From assembly GCA_002403105.1 (NCBI GenBank), contig DHHD01000106.1:1-64000 (forward strand): DNA of 64,000 nucleotides. Reading direction: 5' to 3'. The translations under genes were made by a program, and so were the position numbers. Within the stretch, counting starts at the first letter, position 1, and each line of letters opens with the position of its first letter. Below, piece by piece: positions 36,236 to 45,430 of the stretch. The notes under the pieces are model-generated. The model worked only from the letters and a program-made list of their open reading frames with translations. It was not told where the DNA came from and did no database searches. Origin of the DNA: Anaerolineaceae bacterium UBA4781. GTDB lineage: Bacteria; Chloroflexota; Anaerolineae; Anaerolineales; Anaerolineaceae.

Positions 36236-37555
36236 ATGCCGAAGAATCAATTGTTTGATACCAACCCACCGAAAGAGAAGGCAATTCTGGTCGGTTTGGA
36301 AATTCAGGATAATAAATCACTGCTTTCTATGGAAAGCTCTCTTGAAGAATTGTATCTCCTGGCTGATACTGCCGGAGTTGAAGTTGTCGGAGAATTAAGT
36401 CAAAAACTTGAGAGACCCAATCCATCTACCTTTATCGGATCAGGGAAAGTAACTGAATTAAAAGAACTGGTATCAGCCTTAAAGGCGGATCTGGTTATAT
36501 TTGACGATGAATTGAATGCCAGAAATTTCCGTGATCTGGAAGAACAACTTCCAGAAGGAACGAAAGTTCTCGACCGCACCGGCTTGATTCTTGATATTTT
36601 TGCACAGCATGCAAATACCAGTGAAGGTAAATTGCAGGTTCAACTGGCGCAGAATGAATATTTATATCCCCGCCTGACCCGCGCTTGGACACATTTGGTC
36701 CGCCAGGCCGGTGGTGGGGGTGGTCGAGCTGGCAGCGTTGGTGGTGTCGGGTTACGAGGTCCTGGTGAGACGCAGCTTGAAGACGATCGTCGAAAAATCC
36801 GTTCTCAGATCAGTATGCTCAAAGACGAACTCACGAAAGTTCAAAGCCATCGCCAGCAAACACGTTATAAGAGAAAAAAATCGAATATCCCATTGGTAGC
36901 TCTTGTTGGCTATACGAATGCAGGAAAGTCTACTCTTCTAAATCGCTTGACCAAAGCGGATGTGTTTGTGGCCAATAAACTCTTTGCTACAGTAGACCCT
37001 ACCACCCGCAAACTGTGGTTGGCGGATGGAAAGCAGATTCTGATCACAGATACAGTAGGTTTTATACAAAAGCTGCCACACCAACTTATAGCAGCTTTTC
37101 GCGCTACGCTTGAGGACATTGTGGAAGCGGATCTCTTATTACATGTGGTGGATATTTCAAATCCTGATGCATCTGCTCAATGGCAGGCTGTCGTCCAGAC
37201 TCTGGTCGAGATCCATGCCGATGATATTCCCATGCTAACAGTTTTAAATAAAGTGGATAAAGGTGTTGACGACAGCGAGTTGAACCGTAACTTCCCGCAA
37301 TTTCAAAACGCAGTGCGAATTTCTGCCAAAAATGGACAAGGTATGGATGAATTACAGGCTCGCTTGAATGAATTCCTTTACGACACAATGATCGAGATCT
37401 CTGTCAAGATTCCTTATCAACGAATGAATCTGGTGAATTTATTCCACGAATCCGGAGTCGTTCTGAAATCTACGCATGAGATAGATCATACGTTGATCCA
37501 AGGGAAAATTCCAACTCGTTTATACAAGCTTTTTGCTCCCTATAAATATGAATAA
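36236..37555 (+). CDS. hflX: GTPase HflX
   Basis: A ribosome-associated GTPase that splits stalled ribosomes. The N-terminal HflX domain includes LAQNEYLYPRLTRAWTHL and the Gly-rich GGGGGRAGSVGG loop followed by GPGETQLE. The G domain has GYTNAGKSTLLNRL (G1), ATVDPTTR, ITDTVGFIQKLP (G3) and LNKVDK (G4). Length 439 residues. ATG 36236 is preferred over an ATG 45 nt upstream because of AGAAGG nearby. It is divergent from the GEMM-controlled sortase-like gene. Confidence 0.94.
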   Translation: MPKNQLFDTNPPKEKAILVGLEIQDNKSLLSMESSLEELYLLADTAGVEVVGELSQKLERPNPSTFIGSGKVTELKELVSALKADLVIFDDELNARNFRDLEEQLPEGTKVLDRTGLILDIFAQHANTSEGKLQVQLAQNEYLYPRLTRAWTHLVRQAGGGGGRAGSVGGVGLRGPGETQLEDDRRKIRSQISMLKDELTKVQSHRQQTRYKRKKSNIPLVALVGYTNAGKSTLLNRLTKADVFVANKLFATVDPTTRKLWLADGKQILITDTVGFIQKLPHQLIAAFRATLEDIVEADLLLHVVDISNPDASAQWQAVVQTLVEIHADDIPMLTVLNKVDKGVDDSELNRNFPQFQNAVRISAKNGQGMDELQARLNEFLYDTMIEISVKIPYQRMNLVNLFHESGVVLKSTHEIDHTLIQGKIPTRLYKLFAPYKYE

Positions 37556-37558
37556 AAA

Positions 37559-37583
37559 AAAGCGCTGAACAGTTCAGCGCTTT
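37559..37583 (+). terminator. Intrinsic terminator between hflX and rpmF
   Basis: Palindromic hairpin AAAGCGCTGAAC-AGTTCAGCGCTTT with A-rich and T-containing flanks on either side, so it can serve both convergent genes. Confidence 0.8.
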
Positions 37584-37602
37584 GATTGGTAGTTAAAAAG
37601 GT

Positions 37603-37788
37603 TTAGTCGTTTTCGACTTTTACGATTTCGCGTCCTTTATAAAAACCACAACTTGGGCAAACAGTGTGTGGCAATCGCATTTCTCCGCAATTACTGCACT
37701 TAACTAAATTCTTTACTTTCAATGCATCATGCGCTCTGCGACGATCTCTGCGCCCTTTTGACAGCTTCCGCTTTGGAAGAGGAGTCAT
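37603..37788 (-). CDS. rpmF: 50S ribosomal protein L32
   Basis: A 61-residue ribosomal protein. The basic N-terminus PLPKRKLSKGRRDRRRAH and the zinc-type C-terminus with CSNC and CPSC pairs, ending GFYKGREIVKV, are diagnostic of L32. AGGTATAAA precedes the start. It has its own promoter at 37826-37855. The four cysteines make this the zinc-binding (C+) form. Confidence 0.97.
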   Translation of the reverse strand: MTPLPKRKLSKGRRDRRRAHDALKVKNLVKCSNCGEMRLPHTVCPSCGFYKGREIVKVEND

Positions 37789-37825
37789 TTTATACCTCCA
37801 TTAATAAACATAAAAACGACCCATT

Positions 37826-37855
37826 ATTATAAGCATAAGCATCAATTTAAGTCAA
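37826..37855 (-). promoter_or_regulatory. Sigma-70-type promoter of rpmF
   Basis: Minus strand TTGACT (37850-37855), 18-bp spacer, TATAAT (37826-37831), about 40 nt before the rpmF start. The rest of the 37789-37973 gap is AT-rich and shows no other clear signal. Confidence 0.75.
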
Positions 37856-37973
37856 GAAATTTTTTCGTTGATTTTTCAACAGCCTGATGACAAATTGAGG
37901 TTCTATTAAGAAGGTCAACCTTTTATCCCCATAAAAAATCGATTATAAACATGTATAGCGGAGAAAATAATTT

Positions 37974-39002
37974 ATGAGAAATGAAGTTGTATTGATCACG
38001 GGTGCAAATGGCGAAATTGGTCATGGTCTCATCAAAGCCCTTGCAGAGCGAAAAGAAACGCGGGTTGTCGCTTTGGATTTGAAGCCTTTGGACGAAAGCT
38101 TGATCCCATTTTGCGATCGCTTCGTTCAAGGAGATATCCTCGACTCGACGCTGCTGGGCAGGTTGATGGCTGAATATGATATTACAACCATATATCACCT
38201 GGCCTCTCTCCTCTCCACAAAAGCAGAATATAATCCCGAAACTGCCCACAAGATCAACGTGGAAGGTACACTGAATCTACTGCGCATGGGCGTGGAACTG
38301 TCTACCTGGCAGGGGAATTCTGTTAAATTCATCTATCCCAGTTCCATTGCGGTATACGGATTGCCTGACCTTGAGACCAAACACAGGGAAGGTAAATTAA
38401 AAGAGTGGATGTGGTGTACCCCCATCACCATGTATGGTTGCAATAAACTATATTGTGAAAATCTCGGGCAATACTATACAACTCATTATCGCCAACTGGC
38501 AAAAGATCGAGGAAAATATTCCATTGATTTTCGCTGTATTCGTTTCCCGGGGCTGATCTCAGCCGATACCATTCCAACCGGGGGAACCAGTGATTATGGC
38601 CCCGAAATGCTGCACTCCGCAGCCAAAGGGGAACATTATGCTTGTTTTGTACGTCCTGACACACGTATTCCATTCATGGCGATGCCAGATGCCATTAAAT
38701 CACTGCTCATGCTTGAAAATGCACCCTGCGATTCTTTAACACGCTCAGTCTATAACGTCACCAGTTATTCCCCCACCGCAAAAGAAATTTATGAAATGGT
38801 TAAAAGCGCTTGTCCTTCTGCAAATATCACTTTTGATGTAAACCCTCCCCGCCAGGCAATAGTAGATAGTTGGCCTGAAGATTGTGATGATTCTGCTGCC
38901 CGCAATGATTGGGGTTGGTACCCTGACTTTGATATGCAGCGCTCTTTCGATGAATATTTACTACCTTCTATTAAACTACTCTATGGATCAATAAGCAAAT
39001 AA
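37974..39002 (+). CDS. NAD-dependent epimerase/dehydratase family L-threonine 3-dehydrogenase
   Basis: A 342-residue extended SDR. The nucleotide motif ITGANGEIGHGL is at residues 8-19. ASLLSTKAEYNPETAHKIN, SSIAVYGLP, the catalytic YGCNK and the C-terminal block NPPRQAIVDSWPEDCDDSA closely match SDR-type threonine dehydrogenases, which oxidise threonine to 2-amino-3-oxobutyrate with NAD. That product can give glycine, which the gcv operon then oxidises. A 2-amino-3-ketobutyrate CoA ligase is not in the window. The 3' end overlaps the convergent glycerate kinase gene by 15 bp. Confidence 0.85.
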   Translation: MRNEVVLITGANGEIGHGLIKALAERKETRVVALDLKPLDESLIPFCDRFVQGDILDSTLLGRLMAEYDITTIYHLASLLSTKAEYNPETAHKINVEGTLNLLRMGVELSTWQGNSVKFIYPSSIAVYGLPDLETKHREGKLKEWMWCTPITMYGCNKLYCENLGQYYTTHYRQLAKDRGKYSIDFRCIRFPGLISADTIPTGGTSDYGPEMLHSAAKGEHYACFVRPDTRIPFMAMPDAIKSLLMLENAPCDSLTRSVYNVTSYSPTAKEIYEMVKSACPSANITFDVNPPRQAIVDSWPEDCDDSAARNDWGWYPDFDMQRSFDEYLLPSIKLLYGSISK

Positions 39003-40346
39003 AAATACCAGGTCATTAACATTAGTACCGCTTGGACCTGTTCTTATCAATCCACCTACTTTATCAAAATAAGAATAGGCATCATTATTTTCCAGATATT
39101 TTTTTATATCCAAACCCATTTTTCTGCCTGCTTCTAGACTATTTCCGTCTGCGATCGCTCCTGCAGCATCAGTCGGTCCATCTTCGCCATCCGTTGCGAT
39201 AGAAAGAATGCATCCCCGTTCTAGACCCTCAATCTCTTTGGCGGCAGAAAGAACTAACTCTTGATTTCGCCCGCCCTTTCCATTTCCATGCATTGTAACG
39301 GTTGTTTCACCACCATAAATCCAACAGCTTTTCTCTTGATTCAATTCTATTCTCTTTTTTAATTCCATCCCCAATCTTGATCCAACCTCACGTGCTTCCC
39401 CTTGTAGAGTTTTGGTAATGATTTCTGTTTGGAAGCCCATGCCTTGGGCGGTATTTTTCGCTGCATTGGCGGCGATTCGATTATTCCCAATTAAAATATT
39501 ATCTACAATCTGTACATGTCTGTTATTGGATACTTTTTGATCGTTTTGAATAATTTCAGTTTCAAGGAAACGGAGAACCGATTCAGGTAATTTTGAATAA
39601 AGGTGATATTTCTCGATCACCTGCAAAGCATCTTGCTTTGTTGAAGGGGTAAGTACAGTTGGACCGGATGCAATCACATCCAATGCATCACCAACCACAT
39701 CAGAAAGGATCAGCGATATGATGCGTGCCGGGTACAGCAGTTTGGTTAATCCTCCGCCTTTGATCTGGTCCAGTTGTTTTCGGATAGTATTGATCTCTTG
39801 GATGGTCGCTCCGCAATCGAGCAGTAGTTTTGTCATCTGCTGATAGTCAATCAGACTGATTTCTGGATATGGTAAAACCGCCAGGGAAGAACCACCCCCA
39901 GAAATAAGAGAGATCACTACATCCCCTTCTTTTAATTCCCCCATCCTTTTTATTGCATTTTCCGCTGCGCTTCGACTTCTTTCAGCAGGAATTGGATGAT
40001 CTCCTTCGAAGGTGATAATACTTGGTAAAAGCAGTCTTTCTAGGTCCGGTGAGGTATGTTTGGTAATGATCACACCATTGGTTATATTCTCATTGAGCAC
40101 TTTTTTCAGACCGACAGCCATTTTCTGAGATGCCTTCCCTAATCCCCATGCAAACATTCGGTTATTTGAAGAAAGGGGGATGTTTACATCTGCAATTTTG
40201 ACAGTGGATTTATAGAACCGAACAGCATTCATTACTGCATTCACCGGATCAACACTGTCAAAAACAGAGCCTAAGATTGTTTTAATTTCATCTGCGATCG
40301 GTATTTTTCTAAGATATGCCGCATTGAATTGAAGTTGTGTATACAT
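38988..40346 (-). CDS. Glycerate 2-kinase (DUF4147/MOFRL type)
   Basis: A 452-residue type-II glycerate kinase. The N-terminal DUF4147 domain includes GLGKASQKMAVGL and ISLISGGGSSLAVLP, and the C-terminal MOFRL domain has GGETTVTMHGNGKGGRNQEL followed by ATDGEDGPTDAAGA. It phosphorylates D-glycerate to 2-phosphoglycerate, feeding lower glycolysis. It starts with a weak ribosome-binding site at 40346, divergent from the acyl-CoA ligase gene, and overlaps the end of the threonine dehydrogenase gene tail to tail. Confidence 0.92.
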   Translation of the reverse strand: MYTQLQFNAAYLRKIPIADEIKTILGSVFDSVDPVNAVMNAVRFYKSTVKIADVNIPLSSNNRMFAWGLGKASQKMAVGLKKVLNENITNGVIITKHTSPDLERLLLPSIITFEGDHPIPAERSRSAAENAIKRMGELKEGDVVISLISGGGSSLAVLPYPEISLIDYQQMTKLLLDCGATIQEINTIRKQLDQIKGGGLTKLLYPARIISLILSDVVGDALDVIASGPTVLTPSTKQDALQVIEKYHLYSKLPESVLRFLETEIIQNDQKVSNNRHVQIVDNILIGNNRIAANAAKNTAQGMGFQTEIITKTLQGEAREVGSRLGMELKKRIELNQEKSCWIYGGETTVTMHGNGKGGRNQELVLSAAKEIEGLERGCILSIATDGEDGPTDAAGAIADGNSLEAGRKMGLDIKKYLENNDAYSYFDKVGGLIRTGPSGTNVNDLVFLFAY

Positions 40347-40478
40347 AATGATATTCTAATCACAAAAGTTACATTATCGTCACTGCAGATTTTGAACAAA
40401 GAGTGTAAAATTGTATTTTGTGTCCGGATTTATCTGGAAGACTATCAAAAACTATCAAGTTATTCAGGAGGTTTTACT

Positions 40479-42590
40479 GTGGACCTTAAAGTGATGAATG
40501 CCTTGCTCACACCCAAGGCGGTTGCAATCATTGGTGCATCCGCAACACCGGGCAAGATCGGGCATACTGTCGTAAAGAATTTGATTGAAAGTAAATATGA
40601 AGGCAAAATTTATCCTGTAAATCCGAAAGCTGATGATATTCTTGGTTTCAAATGCTATCATTCGGTTTCCGAAATTCCTGGTGAGGTGGATGCAGCAATT
40701 ATCACTGTACCGGCAAAGATTGTGTTGGATTCCATCAAAGAATGTGGAGAAAAAGGGATCAAAGGTGCCATTATCATCACCTCTGGTTTTAGCGAAGTTG
40801 GTGAAAAAGCTCTGGAAGAAGAGCTGGTTAAAACTGCCAATTCGTATGGAATTCGGGTTTTAGGTCCCAACATTGTTGGTGTCCTCTCTAATTCAGATAA
40901 ATTCAATGGTTCATTCGCTCCCTTCCTCCCACTAAATGGAAGCAGTTCCTTAGTTTCTCAAAGTGGTGCGCTATTAATCGGTATTGATGCAGCAACCTTC
41001 TTGCGCGGTGTCGGTTTTGATAAATTGATCTCGATTGGCAATATGTCAGATGTTGATTTCGCCGATACCATTGAATGGCTTGATCAGGATGAGAAGACAA
41101 AATGCATTTCTCTGTATATCGAAGGTTTCAAACAGGGACGTAAGGTTATTGAAGCTGCTCAAAAGGCGAAAAAACCGATCATCGGTTTGAAATCGGGTAT
41201 TTCTGCTCATGGTGCAGCCGCAGCCGCTTCTCATACCGGTTCTTTAGCTGGCGCATCCAAGATTTACGATGCAGCTTTCAAACAAGCAGGTATCATCTGG
41301 GCAGATAATTTAAATAATCTTTTTGATCGAACCCTCGCATTATCTTTGCAACCACCGATGAAGGGAGAAAATTTGCTGGTTCTCACCAATGGTGGTGGTG
41401 TAGGTGTACTTGCTACGGATGCCGCAGAAAAATATGGCGTTCCAATGAAATTTGCCCCTGAAGATGTACAGGCAGAATTAAAAAAACACATGCCTGAATT
41501 CGGATCTGCAAAGAATCCGGTTGATCTAACCGGTATGGCTGGAACAGAATGGTATAGCGAAACAGTGAAATATTCCATTCAACATCCCTGGGTTGATGGC
41601 TTGGTTGTCTTATATTGTGAAACAGCCATGACAAATCCTTTGGAGATCGCTCAAGGTATTCATAAAGCTGTTAAAGATTCGGGGATCACAGATAAACCGA
41701 TAACAGTATCGTATGTTGGTGGCGAAAAATCAGAAAAAGCCATGCGCTGGTTGGTTGAAAATGGTATTCCCGCTTATGGTGCACCAGATCTGGCGATCAA
41801 TGCATTGGCAGCATTACGAGAATATGCTCTGAATAAAGAAAACAATCACGGGGATGCTGTTGAAACCAAAGACTTTGATAAGAAAAAAGCGCTGGAAGTT
41901 ATTCAGAAAGCTCGCCAGGATGGGCGCAACGCTCTCACTGAAATTGAAGCCAAACAGGTCTTTGAAGCTTATCAGATGCCAGTAACCCATTCAAAAGTCT
42001 CCAAATCAGAAGATGATGCTGTGAGGCTTGCAAAAGAAATTGGCTATCCGCTCGTACTGAAGATCGTTTCACCCCAAATTCTACACAAATCAGATGCGGG
42101 TGGAGTGAAAGTCAATATCAAAGATGAAGCTGGCGTGCGCAGCGCATATAACCAGATACTGCAAAATGCAAAAGCATACAACGCTGCTGCTGAAATTCAT
42201 GGAGTCCTTGTGCAGGAAATGGCGCCCATGGGAACTGAAGTTATTTTAGGTTCTGTCAATGATGCCACTTTTGGCCCAACCGTGATGTTTGGATTGGGAG
42301 GCATTTTTGTAGAAGTTTTGAAAGATGTTACTTTCCGTGTTGCACCTTTCTCTAAAAAACAAGCTCTTGAAATGATGTCCGAGATCAAAGGAGCTCCCAT
42401 TTTACGTGGTGTTCGTGGAGAATTACCGCGAGATGTAGATGCGTTAGCAGATACCATTTGTAAATATGCATATATGGTTCTTGACCTGGTAGATGAAGTC
42501 AGTGAATCCGATGCAAATCCTGTGCTTGTCTACGAACAAGGCAAAGGATTGAAAGTTGCTGATGCCCGTATGATCTTGAAAAAGAAATAA
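40479..42590 (+). CDS. acdAB: Acetate--CoA ligase (ADP-forming), fused alpha-beta
   Basis: A 703-residue ADP-forming acyl-CoA synthetase that converts acyl-CoA, ADP and Pi to acid, CoA and ATP. The N-terminal CoA-binding domain has AVAIIGASATPGKIGHTV, the middle domain carries the phosphohistidine in AASHTGSLAG, and the C-terminal ATP-grasp domain has GYPLVLKIVSPQILHKSDAG and EVILGSVNDATFGPTVMFG. GTG 40479 is chosen because a perfect AGGAGG lies 7 nt upstream; the longer ATG reading would extend into the divergent promoter region. With korAB it would conserve energy from 2-oxoacid oxidation. Confidence 0.93.
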   Translation: MDLKVMNALLTPKAVAIIGASATPGKIGHTVVKNLIESKYEGKIYPVNPKADDILGFKCYHSVSEIPGEVDAAIITVPAKIVLDSIKECGEKGIKGAIIITSGFSEVGEKALEEELVKTANSYGIRVLGPNIVGVLSNSDKFNGSFAPFLPLNGSSSLVSQSGALLIGIDAATFLRGVGFDKLISIGNMSDVDFADTIEWLDQDEKTKCISLYIEGFKQGRKVIEAAQKAKKPIIGLKSGISAHGAAAAASHTGSLAGASKIYDAAFKQAGIIWADNLNNLFDRTLALSLQPPMKGENLLVLTNGGGVGVLATDAAEKYGVPMKFAPEDVQAELKKHMPEFGSAKNPVDLTGMAGTEWYSETVKYSIQHPWVDGLVVLYCETAMTNPLEIAQGIHKAVKDSGITDKPITVSYVGGEKSEKAMRWLVENGIPAYGAPDLAINALAALREYALNKENNHGDAVETKDFDKKKALEVIQKARQDGRNALTEIEAKQVFEAYQMPVTHSKVSKSEDDAVRLAKEIGYPLVLKIVSPQILHKSDAGGVKVNIKDEAGVRSAYNQILQNAKAYNAAAEIHGVLVQEMAPMGTEVILGSVNDATFGPTVMFGLGGIFVEVLKDVTFRVAPFSKKQALEMMSEIKGAPILRGVRGELPRDVDALADTICKYAYMVLDLVDEVSESDANPVLVYEQGKGLKVADARMILKKK

Positions 42591-42603
42591 CTTGTTTTAC
42601 ATC

Positions 42604-42641
42604 AAAAGAGGCTGTTTTTTTTACGAACCAGCCTCTTTTTT
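42604..42641 (+). terminator. Intrinsic terminator after the acyl-CoA ligase gene
   Basis: Hairpin AAGAGGCTG...CAGCCTCTT followed by TTTT, with A-rich flank on the other side, so it may work for the convergent unknown gene as well. Confidence 0.8.
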
Positions 42642-43064
42642 CATTCTTTCCCATTTTTTCCATGCCCCTTCCCACGGATTTTGCACTTGCAAGCGCTGAT
42701 AAGGGGAGAAATCTTTACAAATTTCTTTCATCGTCTCACAATCAGTCAAGCACGCTTTCCAATCTTGGGTTTTTATCTTTTTTGCCATTAAATTAATCAT
42801 TGGATCGACCCATTTCCATTCAGCGCGAAATTGATCAGCTTTTACCCAGTATCCCCGTTTTTCCCAGGGTTGAATGGTATTCTGAATAGATTTTTGTATC
42901 TCTAATAATGTCAGATAAATGAAGATACAAATATCTTTCGATTCTTCATTCACTGTTTTAGTTTTTTCCAGTGCAACCAAAGCTGTTGAAATAAAACGCA
43001 GATACGAGCTGCGCTGGTTTGAATAATTATTCCGGTTTATTACAGGAGCCATGGTCTTCCTCAT
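42621..43064 (-). CDS. Hypothetical protein, 147 residues
   Basis: I recognise no family. The protein is helical, basic and Trp-rich in its second half (IQPWEKRGYWVKADQ, WKWVDPMINLM, PWEGAWKKWERMKKE), without signal peptide or membrane helices. ATG 43064 and ATG 43052 are both possible: GAGGAAG sits too close to the second, and the first has no clear ribosome-binding site. It lies alone between the acyl-CoA ligase and the tRNA-Leu promoter. Its normal codon use suggests a real gene. Confidence 0.6.
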   Translation of the reverse strand: MRKTMAPVINRNNYSNQRSSYLRFISTALVALEKTKTVNEESKDICIFIYLTLLEIQKSIQNTIQPWEKRGYWVKADQFRAEWKWVDPMINLMAKKIKTQDWKACLTDCETMKEICKDFSPYQRLQVQNPWEGAWKKWERMKKEAGS

Positions 43065-43099
43065 TTATTAACAAAATAGAAGAAGGATTATACTCTGCA

Positions 43100-43128
43100 T
43101 TGACGCGTTTTCATCAATCGCATATAAT
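43100..43128 (+). promoter_or_regulatory. Sigma-70-type promoter of tRNA-Leu/tig
   Basis: TTGACG (43100-43105), 17-bp spacer, TATAAT (43123-43128). It lies 12 bp before the mature tRNA end and probably drives tRNA-Leu, tig and clpP together. Confidence 0.8.
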
Positions 43129-43140
43129 TTCTTGGCTATT

Positions 43141-43222
43141 GGGGAAGTGCTGGAATTGGCAGACAGGCATGACTTAGGATCATGTGCCGCAAGGCGTGAG
43201 GGTTCAAGTCCCTCCTTCCCCA
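43141..43222 (+). tRNA. tRNA-Leu(UAG)
   Basis: An 82-nt class-II tRNA. Acceptor stem GGGGAAG pairs with CTTCCCC. The D-arm region holds TGGCAGACAGGC. The anticodon stem is CATGA/TCATG with loop CTTAGGA, giving anticodon TAG. A long variable arm TGCCGCAAGGCG and T-arm GGGTTCAAGTCCC follow. CCA is not encoded. The trigger factor gene starts 36 bp downstream. Confidence 0.97.
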
Positions 43223-43258
43223 CAGGCAAATTTTATTGGAGAGCAAGGACATCATATC

Positions 43259-44743
43259 TTGAAATTCGAAAAGAAACTTCTAAAAGATCATCAAGTTCAA
43301 TTGACTGTCAATTTTGACCAGGAAACATTCGAGCATTTTAGAAATCAAGCTGCTCGCTCCATTTCCTCAAAATCAAAAGTTCCGGGATTCCGCCCCGGTA
43401 AAGCCCCAATGGATGTGGTAAAAAGAATCTACGGGGAAGATTATTTAAACGAGGAAGCACTGGGATTGTTGGTAAATGAGAAATATCCACTGTTGCTGGA
43501 TGAAGCCAAGATCAAACCGGCAGCCGCTGGAAAGCTTGAAAAAGTTGAAAAACTGAATCCCCCTGAGCTTATTTTTACTGTCCCTTTAGAGCCGCTTATT
43601 GAATTGGGAAAGTATCAAGAAATTCAGAAAAAATTTGAATTACCAACAATTGATGAAAAAGATATCACTGAAGTAATTCACAATCTACAGCTCAATTACG
43701 CTACTGCTGAAAAAGTAGAACGAGAAGCAAAAAACGGTGACTTGGTTAATTTCAAACTCACGGCAATTGTGAGCAATCCAGAAGAAGGCGAATCGGCTGA
43801 GCTGTTAAAAGATTCCCCCTATCAAATGGTCATCGGTGAAAAACAACGAGAAGAATTTCCTTATGAAGGTTTCGACAAGGAATTGATTGGTTTAAAAACT
43901 GGTGATAAAAAAGAGCTTGCCCATAAATATCCCAAGAATTCTACTTTTGAGAAATTACAGAGTAAAGAGGTTAATTTCTCCATTGAAACTCTGGATATAA
44001 AAGAAATGAAATTACCAGAAGTAACCGATGATTTTGCTAAGAGCATTAGCGGTCTGGATAATCTTGAAATGCTGAAAACATCCATCGAAAACCAGCTGGC
44101 GTACACTAAAAATGCTGATTACGAAGAAAAGTACTATAACGAATTGATCGATGAGATCATTGAGAAATCAAAACTTTCCTATCCTCCAATTCTCCTAGAA
44201 GATGAGATCGAGCATGTTCTACATGATTTTGAACACAATCTTTCTCACCAAAACATGGATCTGGAAACGTTCTTGAAATTGAATAAAATGGAAAAACCAG
44301 ATTTCATCGAAAAAGAGATCAAACCGGTCGCAAAACGGCAACTTGAACATTCTTTGGTACTTGAACAAATCTCCGAAGAAGAGAAAATTGAATTGAAACA
44401 AGAAGACCTTGAAAAGGTTTATCGCCAAACCATGTATGAGTATCAGACTCGTGATGATTTCAATAAGATCAAAAGAGAATTATCTCCTAAAAAACTTTCT
44501 AACTCTATCCTCATGCAAGCTGCTTCTCGTTTAATGAACCGACAGGTACTGGATCGTATTAAACAACTGGCGAATGGTGAAGTCACTGATAAAAAAGAGG
44601 AAGAAGCAAAAGAAAAAGAAGTCAAAGAGAAAGAAGTAAAAGAGAAAACAGTCAAGAAACAAGAAGAACCTGAGAATCAGGCAAAAGAAAAGAAGCCTGC
44701 TAAAGCACAAAGTTCTCAGAAGAAAGAGGTAAAAAAAGAATGA
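43259..44743 (+). CDS. tig: Trigger factor
   Basis: A ribosome-bound chaperone and peptidyl-prolyl isomerase, 494 residues. The N-terminal ribosome-binding domain has [20 protein letters not shown] (preceded by KVPG). The PPIase domain is in the middle, with PYQMVIG and [18 protein letters not shown], followed by the helical C-terminal domain. I take TTG 43259 as start, giving (M)[18 protein letters not shown], the normal trigger-factor opening, with AAGG upstream; the only upstream ATG lies inside the tRNA. The last ~50 residues are a Lys/Glu-rich tail with repeated KEKEVK units, absent from typical trigger factors. It overlaps clpP as ATGA. Confidence 0.93.
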   Translation: MKFEKKLLKDHQVQLTVNFDQETFEHFRNQAARSISSKSKVPGFRPGKAPMDVVKRIYGEDYLNEEALGLLVNEKYPLLLDEAKIKPAAAGKLEKVEKLNPPELIFTVPLEPLIELGKYQEIQKKFELPTIDEKDITEVIHNLQLNYATAEKVEREAKNGDLVNFKLTAIVSNPEEGESAELLKDSPYQMVIGEKQREEFPYEGFDKELIGLKTGDKKELAHKYPKNSTFEKLQSKEVNFSIETLDIKEMKLPEVTDDFAKSISGLDNLEMLKTSIENQLAYTKNADYEEKYYNELIDEIIEKSKLSYPPILLEDEIEHVLHDFEHNLSHQNMDLETFLKLNKMEKPDFIEKEIKPVAKRQLEHSLVLEQISEEEKIELKQEDLEKVYRQTMYEYQTRDDFNKIKRELSPKKLSNSILMQAASRLMNRQVLDRIKQLANGEVTDKKEEEAKEKEVKEKEVKEKTVKKQEEPENQAKEKKPAKAQSSQKKEVKKE

Positions 44744-45345
44744 ACAATCGTGATTTTTCCGATGTTATCCCGATGGTGATCGAATCATCCAGCCGGGGAG
44801 AACGTGCCTATGATATTTTTTCGCTCCTCTTGCGGGAACGGATTGTGTTTGTTGGATCAGCGATCAATGACCAGATCGCTAATGTAATTGTGGCTCAACT
44901 GCTGTATCTGAATCGCGAAGACTCAGAAAAAGAGATCCATATGTACATCAACTCTCCCGGAGGGCAGATTTATTCCGGTCTGGCGATCTATGACACCATG
45001 AAAATGATCCCCAATTCCATCAGTACGGTGGCAGTGGGTGTAACTGCTTCCTTCGGGACCGTCCTGTTAGCTGCAGGAACAAAAGGAAAACGCTATGCAC
45101 TACCGCACGCAACTATCCATATGCATCAACCTCTGGGTGGCGCTGAAGGGCAAGCTTCGGATATCGAGATCCAGGCAAAAGAAATTCTGCGCTTGAAAGC
45201 TCGCCTCAATGAAATTCTCTCCACCTCAACGAATCAATCGATCGAGGTTATTGAGAAAGATACAGAACGCGATCTGTATCTAAGTGCTGAGCAAGCAGTT
45301 GAATACGGTCTGGTTGATAAAGTTCTCATCCCACCGCAGCAGTAG
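44740..45345 (+). CDS. clpP: ATP-dependent Clp protease proteolytic subunit
   Basis: A 201-residue serine protease that forms the double-heptamer chamber of ClpXP/ClpAP. Opening [19 protein letters not shown] and [19 protein letters not shown] are standard. The nucleophile Ser is in [12 protein letters not shown] (ASFG rather than the common ASMG) and the His in [12 protein letters not shown]. Translation is coupled to tig by ATGA, the common tig-clpP order. clpX is not the next gene; instead a terminator follows. Confidence 0.97.
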   Translation: MNNRDFSDVIPMVIESSSRGERAYDIFSLLLRERIVFVGSAINDQIANVIVAQLLYLNREDSEKEIHMYINSPGGQIYSGLAIYDTMKMIPNSISTVAVGVTASFGTVLLAAGTKGKRYALPHATIHMHQPLGGAEGQASDIEIQAKEILRLKARLNEILSTSTNQSIEVIEKDTERDLYLSAEQAVEYGLVDKVLIPPQQ

Positions 45346-45378
45346 ATTTAATATTTTCTAACCCAGATGAAGTACAAT

Positions 45379-45415
45379 AATGCCGGATGCCCTATCAGGT
45401 ATTCGGCATTTTTTA
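45379..45415 (+). terminator. Intrinsic terminator after clpP
   Basis: Long hairpin AATGCCGGATGCC-CTATCA-GGTATTCGGCATT running into TTTTTT. Confidence 0.85.
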
Positions 45416-45430
45416 TTGGAGAAGAAAGAC

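Noticed and set aside
38988..39002. Overlap of threonine dehydrogenase and glycerate kinase 3' ends as a sign of a frameshift
   Set aside because: Both proteins have normal C-termini and the overlap is only 15 bp, a common tail-to-tail arrangement.
43184..43258. Trigger factor starting at ATG 43184
   Set aside because: That ATG is inside tRNA-Leu; the extension has no trigger-factor similarity, and TTG 43259 gives the normal N-terminus.
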